64,000 nt of DNA, from positions 372,001 through 436,000 of the forward strand of contig NZ_CP033324.1 in assembly GCF_003710085.1 (NCBI RefSeq). The letters are read 5' to 3'. The first letter of the stretch is position 1, and the number at the start of each line of letters is the position of its first letter. Below are positions 25,477-32,626 of the stretch, piece by piece. The translations under genes and the position numbers were made by a program. Below the pieces are notes generated by a model. It was not told where the DNA came from, searched no databases, and saw only the letters and a list, made by a program, of their open reading frames with translations. The stretch is from Nocardioides pantholopis (GTDB lineage: Bacteria > Actinomycetota > Actinomycetes > Propionibacteriales > Nocardioidaceae).

Positions 25477-26661
25477 ATGCCCGCTTGCGAGGGACCGGCC
25501 ACTGTCGTCTTCGACCAGGTCCTCACCGAGTACGACTTCGGCCCCGAGCACCCGATGTCGCCGCTGCGCGTCGACCTGACGATGCGGCTGGCCGCGGAGC
25601 TCGGGGTGCTCGATCGCGGGCTGCGCACGGTCGTCGCGCCGGTCGCCTCCGACGACCTGATCGCCTCGGTCCACGAGCCCGCCCTGATCGAGGCGGTGGA
25701 GCTGGCGGGGCGCCGGGCGACCCCGGACCACGCCCGCGGGCTCGGGACCGAGGACAACCCGCTCTTCCACGACATGCACCAGGCCTCGGCCCACGTCGTC
25801 GGGGCGACCGTCGAGGCCTGCCGGCAGGTCGGCAGCGGGGAGTCGCTGCACGCGGTGAGCATCTGCGGCGGGCTGCACCACGCGATGCCGGGCCGGGCCA
25901 GCGGGTTCTGCATCTACAACGACGTCGCGGTGGGGATCCGGCACCTGCTCGACACCGGCACGGCGCGCGTCGCCTACGTCGACCTCGACGTGCACCACGG
26001 GGACGGGGTCGAGGCGGTGTTCTGGGACGACCCCCGGGTGCTCACGATCTCCCTGCACGAGACCGGCCAGATGCTCTTCCCCGGCACCGGGCACGCCACG
26101 GACCTGGGCGGGCCCGGGGCTCGCGGCAGCGCGGTGAACGTGGCGCTGCCGCCCGGCACCGGCGACGCCGGCTGGCTGCGCGCCTTCCACGCAGTGGTGC
26201 CCCCGCTGGTGCGCGAGTTCGCCCCCGACGTGCTGGTCACCCAGCACGGCTGCGACACCCACGCCGACGACCCGCTGGCGCACCTGATGGTCTCGGTCGA
26301 GGGCCAGCGCGCGGCGTACCTGGCGATCCACGACCTCGCCCACGAGGTCACCGGCGGCCGGTGGGTCGTCACCGGCGGCGGCGGGTACTCGGTGGTCGGC
26401 GTGGTCCCGCGCACCTGGACCCACCTGCTGGCGGTGGTCGGGGGGCAGCCGCTCGACCCCGCCCTGGAGACCCCGGGCGGCTGGCGCGAGCACGTCCGGG
26501 AGCGGTTCGGGCGCACGGCGCCGTCGCTGATGGGCGACGGCCGGGCCGTCGACTACCGGGACTGGACGGGCGGCTACGACCCCGAGACCTGGCTGGACCG
26601 CGCGGTGCACGCGACCCGGACGGCGGCGTTCCCGCTGCACGGTCTGGACCCGATGCCCTGA
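25477..26661 (+). CDS. acuC: AcuC-type histone deacetylase family protein
   Basis: 394 residues. It is a zinc-dependent deacetylase of the arginase/HDAC fold; AcuC deacetylates acetyl-CoA synthetase in Bacillus. YDFGPEHPMSPLRVDLTMRL is the AcuC N-terminus, ICGGLHHAMPGRASGFCIYND contains the catalytic His pair, VAYVDLDVHHGDGVEAVF the zinc Asp and His, LTISLHETG, VTQHGCDTHADDPLAHL the second zinc Asp, and VTGGGGYSVVGVVPRTW the catalytic-Tyr region. No acetyl-CoA synthetase gene adjoins it. Confidence 0.92.
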   Translation: MPACEGPATVVFDQVLTEYDFGPEHPMSPLRVDLTMRLAAELGVLDRGLRTVVAPVASDDLIASVHEPALIEAVELAGRRATPDHARGLGTEDNPLFHDMHQASAHVVGATVEACRQVGSGESLHAVSICGGLHHAMPGRASGFCIYNDVAVGIRHLLDTGTARVAYVDLDVHHGDGVEAVFWDDPRVLTISLHETGQMLFPGTGHATDLGGPGARGSAVNVALPPGTGDAGWLRAFHAVVPPLVREFAPDVLVTQHGCDTHADDPLAHLMVSVEGQRAAYLAIHDLAHEVTGGRWVVTGGGGYSVVGVVPRTWTHLLAVVGGQPLDPALETPGGWREHVRERFGRTAPSLMGDGRAVDYRDWTGGYDPETWLDRAVHATRTAAFPLHGLDPMP

Positions 26662-26891
26662 CCCGCGAGCCCGGGCCGGGCGCGGACTCCCGTGGCAGGG
26701 TGGAGGGGTCGGTCGGAGGTTCCGGCCGGGGCTGGACTTGTCAAATGCAAGGCGACACGCCGGAGACCACTCAAGTTCCTTTCCTGTTCCTCTTCCCCAA
26801 CAGTCACTTCTGGCCCTATTCTCCCAAGCACGCAGCCGGGTGAGCACTGGTGGGAAGTCAGTGGCGCGCTGCAGAGAAAGAACGGTGCACG
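26662..26891 (+). promoter_or_regulatory. Leader of the HTH (Rv0500A-like) gene
   Basis: This 230-base gap is GC-rich for its first 75 bases, then markedly richer in A/T and pyrimidines. TATTCT (26817-26822) is a fair -10, giving a leader of about 60 bases. AGAAAGAA (26875-26882) precedes the ATG. I found no convincing hairpin or other gene. Confidence 0.4.
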
Positions 26892-27098
26892 ATGGCTGCC
26901 AACTCCACGGGGGATATCTCCGAGGCGAAGTTCCTGACCGTCGCGGAGGTCGCCGCGATGATGCGCGTCTCCAAGATGACCGTCTACCGGCTCGTCCACG
27001 GCGGCGAGCTGCCTGCCGTCCGGGTGGGCCGGTCGTTCCGCGTCCGCGAGGAGGACGCGAACGAGTACATCCGCAAGAGCTTCTACGACGCCGGCTGA
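26892..27098 (+). CDS. Excisionase-like helix-turn-helix DNA-binding protein (Rv0500A-like)
   Basis: 68 residues. A MerR/excisionase-type winged helix covers most of it: FLTVAEVAAMMRVSKMTVYRLVHGGELPAVRVGRSFRVREEDANEY. It matches the chromosomal, non-phage family represented by Rv0500A, which follows proC and precedes the bS22 gene in mycobacteria, as here. It is probably a small nucleoid-linked regulator; targets unknown. ATG 26892 is preferred over the upstream ATG 26850 because it gives the family's usual N-terminal length. Confidence 0.9.
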   Translation: MAANSTGDISEAKFLTVAEVAAMMRVSKMTVYRLVHGGELPAVRVGRSFRVREEDANEYIRKSFYDAG

Positions 27099-27163
27099 CC
27101 GGTGCGCTGAACCGCGCGCCGACCGCGTGGCGGCCGCGATTCCTCGCCCTTCCGCGCTACGGA

Positions 27164-27169
27164 TAGGCT
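27164..27169 (+). promoter_or_regulatory. -10 box upstream of the bS22 gene
   Basis: TAGGCT in GGATAGGCTGG gives a leader of about 45 bases ending in AAAGGTG before GTG 27222. Confidence 0.45.
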
Positions 27170-27221
27170 GGCCCGGTCCGCCGGGTGTCTGCCCGGGGGC
27201 CGATCGTCTGAAAGGTGTCCC

Positions 27222-27323
27222 GTGGGTTCTGTCATCAAGAAGCGGCGCAAGCGCATGGCCAAGAAGAAGCACCGCAAGCTGCTGAAGAAGACGCGCGTTC
27301 AGCGTCGCAAGCTCGGCAAGTAG
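27222..27323 (+). CDS. Small ribosomal protein bS22 (AURKAIP1/COX24 type)
   Basis: 33 residues, about half of them Lys or Arg, beginning [17 protein letters not shown] and ending [15 protein letters not shown] (here [11 protein letters not shown]). This matches the tiny basic protein found in mycobacterial 30S subunits and encoded as Rv0500B. AAAGGTG lies about six bases before GTG 27222. It sits between the HTH gene and the epimerase gene as in mycobacteria. It is easily missed because of its size. Confidence 0.92.
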   Translation: MGSVIKKRRKRMAKKKHRKLLKKTRVQRRKLGK

Positions 27324-27377
27324 GTCCTCCGCGCTCGGGCGGACGACGGCTCGGACGGCGAACGGCAGGCGGACTGC

Positions 27378-28412
27378 ATGGGTGAGGACGGCAAGGTCGT
27401 GCTGGTCACCGGGGTCTCTCGAGACCTCGGCCGGACCTTCGCGCGCGACCTGGCCGCCGACCCCGGCGTACGTCGTGTCATCGGCGTCGACGTCGTGCCG
27501 CCGCGCGGAGACCTCGGCTCGGTCTCGTTCGTCCGGGCCGACATCCGCACTCCGGTGATCGCCAAGGTGATCGCCAAGGAGGACGTCGACACCGTCGTCC
27601 ACATGAGCGTCATCTCCACCCCCGGCAGCGCCGGCGGGCGGAACACGATGAAGGAGCTCAACGTCATCGGGACGATGCAGCTCCTCGCCGCGTGCCAGAA
27701 GGCGCCAGCGCTGCGGCGCCTGGTCGTGAAGTCGACGACCACCGTCTACGGGGCCAGCAGCCGGGACCCGGCGATGTTCACCGAGGAGATGGGGCCCCGA
27801 CGGGCCCCCAGGTCGGGGTACGTCAAGGACGTCGCCGAGATCGAGGGCTACGTGCGCGGCTTCGCCCGGCGTCGCTCCGACGTGCGGGTGACGACGCTGC
27901 GCTGCGCCAACGTCATCGGGCCCAGCGTGGTCAGCCCGCTCACGTCGTACTTCCGGCTGCCGGTGGTGCCGACCGTCCTGGGCTACGACCCGCGCATGCA
28001 GTTCCTGCACGAGCGCGACCTGTACGCCGTGCTGCGCCACGCTGTCGCCACCGAGGTCGAGGGCACCTTCAACGTCGCCGGCGACGAGGTCCTCGTGCTC
28101 TCCCAGGCGCTGCGGCGCATCCGCCGGCCCTCGGTCCCGCTGCCCTCGGTCGCGGTCGGCCGGATCGGCGCGACGCTGCGCTCGGCGCGGGTCGCGGACT
28201 TCTCCCCCGAGCAGCTCGGGTTCCTGACCTACGGTCGGGGTGTGGACACCACGCGGATGCGCACCCAGCTGGGCTTCGAGCCCGCACTGACCACCCCCGA
28301 GGCGTTCGCCGACTTCGGTGCCGGCCTGCCGCCGGTGGGCGGCGCCGACCTGGTGGACCGGCTGCTCGGCGCCGCCGAGCGCGAGCTCGCGGGAGGAAGC
28401 GGTCGTGGCTGA
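27378..28412 (+). CDS. NAD-dependent epimerase/dehydratase family protein (Rv0501-like)
   Basis: 344 residues, extended SDR fold. The nucleotide motif is VVLVTGVSRDLGRTFARDL, a variant of TGxxGxxG in which the second Gly is replaced by Ser/Asp. VRADIRTPVIAKVI and VVHMSVISTP follow. The YxxxK catalytic pair appears as GYVKDVAE (residues near 150-155), with VVKSTTTVYG as the serine segment. The degenerate glycine motif means sugar epimerase activity should not be assumed, although the mycobacterial orthologue is named galE2. The stop overlaps the acyltransferase start by eight bases. Confidence 0.88.
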   Translation: MGEDGKVVLVTGVSRDLGRTFARDLAADPGVRRVIGVDVVPPRGDLGSVSFVRADIRTPVIAKVIAKEDVDTVVHMSVISTPGSAGGRNTMKELNVIGTMQLLAACQKAPALRRLVVKSTTTVYGASSRDPAMFTEEMGPRRAPRSGYVKDVAEIEGYVRGFARRRSDVRVTTLRCANVIGPSVVSPLTSYFRLPVVPTVLGYDPRMQFLHERDLYAVLRHAVATEVEGTFNVAGDEVLVLSQALRRIRRPSVPLPSVAVGRIGATLRSARVADFSPEQLGFLTYGRGVDTTRMRTQLGFEPALTTPEAFADFGAGLPPVGGADLVDRLLGAAERELAGGSGRG

Positions 28413-29502
28413 CGCCGAGATCATCCCGATCGGGACCCGGGGCCGTCCCGGCCGCGGCACCGGCCAGCGGCCCTCCGCCGCCGCCCGGGACCTGGCCCCC
28501 GGCCGCCCGGCGCCGCGGCGTACCCCGCCCCGCGGCTCCGAGGAGGGGCCGCGCGCCGTGCCGACCCCGGAGCCGGCAGATCCCGAGACCGGGTCCGGGG
28601 GGCCCGCCCCGCTGTCGGAGGCCGACCTGCTCGCGGCGTTCCGCGAGGCTGCCCACGAGGTGCTCGGCGACGACGCCGAGCGCCAGCTGGCCCGGTTCCT
28701 GGCCTTTCTGCGGCGCCGCGTGACCGGCGACTTCACGGTCGACGAGTACGGCTTCGACGAGGAGGTCACCCGGCGGTTCTTCCTCGCCGCGCTGCGCCCC
28801 ATCGCCCAGCGCTGGTTCCGGGTCGAGGTCCGTGGCGCGGAGAACATCCCGACCGAGGGCGGCGCCCTCGTGGTCTCCAACCACTCCGGCACGCTGCCCG
28901 TCGACGGCCTGATGACGATGCTCTCGGTCCACGACCACACCGGCCGGTTCCTGCGCCCGCTCGGCGCGGACCTGATGTTCCGGCTGCCCGGGGTGGGCGT
29001 GCTGGCCCGCAAGGCCGGTGCGACCCTCGCCTGCAACGAGGACGCGGAGCGGATGCTCGCCGACGGTGAGCTGGTGGGCGTCTGGCCCGAGGGCTTCAAG
29101 GGCGTCGGCAAGCCGTTCAGCGAGCGCTACAAGCTCCAGCGCTTCGGTCGGGGCGGCTTCGTGTCGGCCGCGCTGCGCACCGGCGTGCCGATCGTGCCGC
29201 TCTCGGTGGTCGGCGCGGAGGAGATCTACCCGATGGTCGGCAACCTGCCGACGCTGGCGCGGCTGCTGGGGCTGCCCTACATCCCGATCACGCCGTTCTT
29301 CCCGCTGCTCGGCCCGCTCGGGATGATCCCGCTGCCCTCGAAGTGGCTGCTGGAGTTCGGCGAGCCGATCCGCACCGACGAGTACGACCACGGTGCGGCC
29401 GACGACCCGATGCTGGTCTTCGACGTGACCGACCAGGTCCGCGAGACGATCCAGCAGACGCTGTACTCGCTGCTGGTCCAGCGCCCCTCCGTCTTCGGCT
29501 GA
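28405..29502 (+). CDS. PlsC-like lysophospholipid acyltransferase family protein (Rv0502-like)
   Basis: 365 residues from GTG 28405, preceded by GGGAGGAAG. The first 75 residues are disordered (Pro/Arg/Gly). The acyltransferase domain has NHSGTLPVDG, where His and Asp are spaced as in the LPLAT MGAT-like group rather than HX4D, and VWPEGFKGVGKPF in place of EGTR, then VPIVPLSVVGAEEIYP. It probably acylates a glycerolipid or related membrane lipid. It is co-transcribed with the epimerase gene. Confidence 0.88.
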   Translation: MADAEIIPIGTRGRPGRGTGQRPSAAARDLAPGRPAPRRTPPRGSEEGPRAVPTPEPADPETGSGGPAPLSEADLLAAFREAAHEVLGDDAERQLARFLAFLRRRVTGDFTVDEYGFDEEVTRRFFLAALRPIAQRWFRVEVRGAENIPTEGGALVVSNHSGTLPVDGLMTMLSVHDHTGRFLRPLGADLMFRLPGVGVLARKAGATLACNEDAERMLADGELVGVWPEGFKGVGKPFSERYKLQRFGRGGFVSAALRTGVPIVPLSVVGAEEIYPMVGNLPTLARLLGLPYIPITPFFPLLGPLGMIPLPSKWLLEFGEPIRTDEYDHGAADDPMLVFDVTDQVRETIQQTLYSLLVQRPSVFG

Positions 29503-29506
29503 GGAC

Positions 29507-29522
29507 GCCCGGGCGCCCGGGC
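29507..29522. terminator. Palindrome between convergent genes, likely bidirectional terminator
   Basis: GCCCGGGC occurs twice in tandem, making a perfect 16-base palindrome, five bases after the acyltransferase stop and ten before the end of the convergent DUF5667 gene. Confidence 0.5.
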
Positions 29523-29531
29523 CCGGCCGCG

Positions 29532-30785
29532 CTACGGCCGCGGGGTCGGCGGCAGCAGCGGTCCCGTGAGGTCGTCGAGCAGGTCGCCGACGCCCTGGAG
29601 CACCTCGGGGACCACCGGCAGCGTCGGCGCCCCGGACGGCGGCGTGGTCAGGTCCTCGAGGAGCTTGCCGGCGGGGCCCTTGGGCTTGCGGGACGGGGCG
29701 CCGCCGGGACGCTCCGGCTGGGCCGGAGCCGGGGCCGGCGGCGGGGGGAGCGCCGAGGGGGGCGGCACGCTGGGCTGCGGAGCGGGCGGGCTGGGGGCCG
29801 GGGCGGGCTTCGGAGGGCGGACCGGCTCGACGCTCGGGGCCGGTGACGGAGCCGGGGTCGGGGCGGGCGTGCCGGTCGCCGGGGGGAGCAGGCCGTCGAG
29901 TACCGGTCCGGCCTGGCTGACCAGCCACTGCGGGATCTCGGTCGGGCTGACCGGGCAGGCCGGGCAGGCCGACTGCAGCGTCCGCTGGATGCCGGTCAGG
30001 ACGCGGCCGGCCTCGACCAGCGCCTCCCGGGCGTCCGGCGGCACCAGCGGGGCGATCTCGTCGAGCCGGGCGAAGCTGTCGACGACGAACTCCTGGACGC
30101 GGTCGACGGACTCCTGCTCGCCACGGTCGTCGAAGTCGGCGAGCAGCAGGTCGGAGGCCTCGGTGGCCTGCTCGGAGAAGCTGGTGAGGGTCTCCTCGAT
30201 CACCGCGACGTCCTCGGAGGAGGCCCCGTCGTCGGTGCGCCGGGTGAGCTCCTGGAGCTCCTCGAGCCGGCTGCGGGCCTGGGCGAGCAGCGTGGTGCCC
30301 TTGCTGCGCTCGTCGAGGGTGACGCCGCTGTGGGTGTTCTCGATCGCGCGCTTGACCGGGTAGAGCACGTCGCCGGGGACCGCGGACTGGGAGGCGACCG
30401 CCACCGAGGTCGTGGCGGCGAGCACCGCGGCGGTGCCGGCCAGGACGGCCACCCGGCGCTCCCGCCGGTTCCGGCCGTACGGCGCGCGCAGGCGGGCGCG
30501 GGCGTCGGGGTCCGGAGCGGCGGGTCGGGGAGCCGGGTCCGGCCCCGGGTCGGTCGCGAGCGTGGTGGCCGCCTGCGCCATCAGCCGCTCGCGCAGGTCG
30601 GCGACGAAGTCGGGCCGGGCCTCGGGCTGTGGCAGCGCGCGCAGCTCGCCGGTCAGGGCGACCAGCCGGGCCAGCTCGGGGTCGGCGACCGGGGCGGCGG
30701 TGGCTCCGGAGCTGCGCGCCGGCGCGCCCTCGAGGAGCCGCTGCAGCTCCTCGGCGTCGCGGCGGCCGCGCCAGGGCGCCCTCAT
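29532..30785 (-). CDS. DUF5667 membrane protein, probable anti-sigma partner (RsbN-like)
   Basis: 417 residues. The first about 110 residues are cytoplasmic (LQRLLEGAPAR, then ELARLVALTGELRALPQPEARPDFVADLRERLMAQA, the pattern of actinobacterial anti-sigma domains). One membrane helix (VAVLAGTAAVLAATTSVAVA) is followed by the DUF5667 extracellular helical domain, with SAVPGDVLYPVKRAIENTHSGVTLDERSKGTTLLAQARSRLEEL. The last 130 residues are Pro/Ala-rich. The start ATG overlaps the sigma factor's stop (ATGA), so the two are translated together; this is the relation of rsbN to bldN in Streptomyces. Confidence 0.85.
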   Translation of the reverse strand: MRAPWRGRRDAEELQRLLEGAPARSSGATAAPVADPELARLVALTGELRALPQPEARPDFVADLRERLMAQAATTLATDPGPDPAPRPAAPDPDARARLRAPYGRNRRERRVAVLAGTAAVLAATTSVAVASQSAVPGDVLYPVKRAIENTHSGVTLDERSKGTTLLAQARSRLEELQELTRRTDDGASSEDVAVIEETLTSFSEQATEASDLLLADFDDRGEQESVDRVQEFVVDSFARLDEIAPLVPPDAREALVEAGRVLTGIQRTLQSACPACPVSPTEIPQWLVSQAGPVLDGLLPPATGTPAPTPAPSPAPSVEPVRPPKPAPAPSPPAPQPSVPPPSALPPPPAPAPAQPERPGGAPSRKPKGPAGKLLEDLTTPPSGAPTLPVVPEVLQGVGDLLDDLTGPLLPPTPRP

Positions 30786-31549
30786 CCCCGGATCCCCTCG
30801 GGCATCAGCTTGGCGAGGTTGCGGACCCCGCGCAGCTGGAGCTGCTTGACAGCGCCGTCGCTGCGCCCGAGGACGGCGGCGGTCTCGGCGATGCTGAGCC
30901 CCTCGAGGAACCGCAGGACCAGGCAGTCGCGCTGCTCGCCGGGAAGCCGGGTGAGCGCGTCGACCAGCACCTCGCGGGTGAGGCGGGCGAGCACCGTGCT
31001 CTCCGGTCCCTCGGCGCTGCCGTCGTGCTGGGTCATGTCCTCGGTGCTGACCTCCAGGCGGGTCCGGCCGGCCTTGGCGTGGTCGGTGGCCAGGTTGCGG
31101 GCGATCGTCATCAGCCAGGCCCCGAAGTCCTTGCCCTGCCATCGGAACGTGCGCACGCTGCGCAGCGCCCGGAAGAACGTCTCGGAGGTCAGGTCCTCGG
31201 CCAGCACCCGCGACCGGGTGCGGTACCACAGGAAGCGGAAGACCGGGCCCTGGTAGTGGTCGTAGAGCAGCCCGAAGGCGTCGGCGTCGCCCTGACGGGC
31301 GAGCTCGACCAGCCCGATCAGTCGGGACCGGTCGGCCTCCGACTCCTCCGCGGACGCGGCCGGCCCCTCGTCGCGGGGCGGTCGCCCGCCACCTGCCCGG
31401 CCACCCGCCTCGGCCAGCAGCATCCCGGCGTCCGCGCCGGGGCCCCAGGGAGCGGCCCAGGGAGCCCTGCCGCACAGCACGCGCGCGACCACGACGCGCA
31501 GGGCGTCGAGCCCCCGCGATCCCTGGTCAGCCACGCCCGACAGCGCCAC
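30782..31549 (-). CDS. bldN: ECF sigma factor, BldN type, with N-terminal extension
   Basis: 255 residues. Region 2 is FGLLYDHYQGPVFRFLWYR..LAEDLTSETFFRALRSVRTFRWQGKDFGAWLMTIARN and region 4 LPGEQRDCLVLRFLEGLSIAETAAVLGRSDGAVKQLQLRGVRNLAKL. These resemble Streptomyces BldN from memory (EDLTSETFLRAL, GRDFGAWLVTIARNL). About 70 residues precede region 2, including LDALRVVVARVLCGR, the place where BldN carries its unusual pro-sequence. Synteny with rex-hemACDB and the HAD phosphatase supports this. GTG 31549 follows GGGGGGAAC. TAGAGT (31584-31589, reverse) could be the -10, and a CGCTTC/GAAGCG hairpin (31561-31577) lies in the leader. Confidence 0.85.
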   Translation of the reverse strand: MALSGVADQGSRGLDALRVVVARVLCGRAPWAAPWGPGADAGMLLAEAGGRAGGGRPPRDEGPAASAEESEADRSRLIGLVELARQGDADAFGLLYDHYQGPVFRFLWYRTRSRVLAEDLTSETFFRALRSVRTFRWQGKDFGAWLMTIARNLATDHAKAGRTRLEVSTEDMTQHDGSAEGPESTVLARLTREVLVDALTRLPGEQRDCLVLRFLEGLSIAETAAVLGRSDGAVKQLQLRGVRNLAKLMPEGIRG

Positions 31550-31560
31550 GTTCCCCCCAC

Positions 31561-31577
31561 CGCTTCCTCGCGAAGCG
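31561..31577 (-). promoter_or_regulatory. Small hairpin in the leader of the bldN-type gene
   Basis: CGCTTC-CTCGC-GAAGCG pairs perfectly, 11 bases before the start codon and next to the ribosome site. It could limit translation; unproven. Confidence 0.3.
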
Positions 31578-31651
31578 GATTCGACTCTAACCCCGGGAGG
31601 ACGGCCGGGGAACCGTTGTCGAGGACGCCCGCCCCGGGGCGGTCCGGGCGC

Positions 31652-31681
31652 GGCTCAGGGGCGGCTCAGGGACTGGCTCAG
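31652..31681. repeat. Three GGCTCAG copies at the HAD phosphatase stop
   Basis: GGCTCAGGG at 31652-31660 and 31663-31671 and GGCTCAG at 31675-31681. The last includes the minus-strand stop TGA; the middle copy gives a second TGA in frame four codons later. Confidence 0.55.
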
Positions 31682-32559
31682 CGGCGGCGACGCAGGGCGG
31701 CGCCGGCCGCGATCGTGCCGGTCGCCGCGCCCGCGACGGCGCCGAGGACCACGCCGGCCCGGGCCGCCTTGCGGCCGGTGCGATAGTCGCGCACCAGCCA
31801 GCCGCGGGCGCGGGCGTGGGCGCGCAGCCGGGGGTCGGGGTTGATCGCGCAGGGGTTCCCGACCAGCCCGAGCATCGGCAGGTCGTTGGCGGAGTCGGAG
31901 TACGCCGAGCAGGCCTCCAGGTCGAGGTCCTCGCGCGCGGCGAGCGCCCGGACCGCCTCGGCCTTGGCCGGCCCGTGCAGCAGGTCTCCGACCAGGCGGC
32001 CGGTGTAGACGCCGTCCTCGTGCTCGGCGACGGTGCCGAGCGCGCCGGTGAGGCCCAGCCGTCGGGCGATCACCCGGGCGACCTCGATCGGGGCCGCGGT
32101 GACCAGCCAGACCCGCTGGCCGCGGTCGAGGTGGAGCTGGGCCAGGGCACGGGTGCCGGGCCAGATGCGGTGCGCCATCGCCTCGTCGAAGATCTCCGCG
32201 ACCAGGGTCTCCAGCTCGGAGACGGTGTGCCCGGCGATGAACGCCAGCGCGGAGTGGCGGGCCGCCGCGACGTGCTCAGGGTCCTCGACGCCCACCATCC
32301 GGAAGTAGGCCTGCTTCCAGGCGGCGCCGAGGAGCTCGCGGGTGGTGAAGAACTCGCGCCGGTGCAGGCCGCGGGCCAGGTGGAAGATGCTGGCGCCCTG
32401 CATCAGGGTGTTGTCGACGTCGAAGAACGCCGCGGCGCGCGGGTCGCCCGGCTGGTGCAGCGCGGTCTCCACCTCGGCGGCGGCGGCCGCGGCCTCACCC
32501 GCCAGCGTGGACCGCTGCTGGAGGTTGGGCAGGGTGCGCCGGCGTGCAGGCGGGGTCAC
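31678..32559 (-). CDS. HAD-IB family phosphatase (SerB1-like, Rv0505c position)
   Basis: 293 residues. HAD motif I is AAFFDVDNTLMQGASIF, motif II VWLVTAAPIEVARVIARRLGL, and motif IV CSAYSDSANDLPMLGLVGNPCAINPDPRLRAHARARGW. The C-terminus has a hydrophobic stretch (GVVLGAVAGAATGTIAAGAAL) that probably anchors it in the membrane. The family includes phosphoserine and lysophosphatidate or glycerol phosphatases; the substrate is not clear. GTG 32559 sits seven bases after TACTGT. A longer open frame to 33027 is antisense to the next gene and is rejected. Confidence 0.9.
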   Translation of the reverse strand: MTPPARRRTLPNLQQRSTLAGEAAAAAAEVETALHQPGDPRAAAFFDVDNTLMQGASIFHLARGLHRREFFTTRELLGAAWKQAYFRMVGVEDPEHVAAARHSALAFIAGHTVSELETLVAEIFDEAMAHRIWPGTRALAQLHLDRGQRVWLVTAAPIEVARVIARRLGLTGALGTVAEHEDGVYTGRLVGDLLHGPAKAEAVRALAAREDLDLEACSAYSDSANDLPMLGLVGNPCAINPDPRLRAHARARGWLVRDYRTGRKAARAGVVLGAVAGAATGTIAAGAALRRRR

Positions 32560-32566
32560 CCGGCAC

Positions 32567-32572
32567 ACAGTA
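32567..32572 (-). promoter_or_regulatory. -10 box of the HAD phosphatase gene
   Basis: Reverse strand TACTGT, then seven bases, then GTG 32559. Confidence 0.55.
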
Positions 32573-32626
32573 GTGCGACCAACCTCACGCCGCGACGCCC
32601 GCCGGATCGTGTGGAAGGATCCGGCC

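Noticed and set aside
26700..26891. The AT-rich stretch as part of a mobile element, with the excisionase-like gene as its marker
   Set aside because: The gene matches the chromosomal Rv0500A family in conserved synteny; no integrase, att repeats or transposase lie nearby.
29532..31475. A 647-codon frame that looks like a sigma factor fused to its partner
   Set aside because: The upstream part is an out-of-frame reading of the sigma gene. The real genes overlap by ATGA at 30782-30785.
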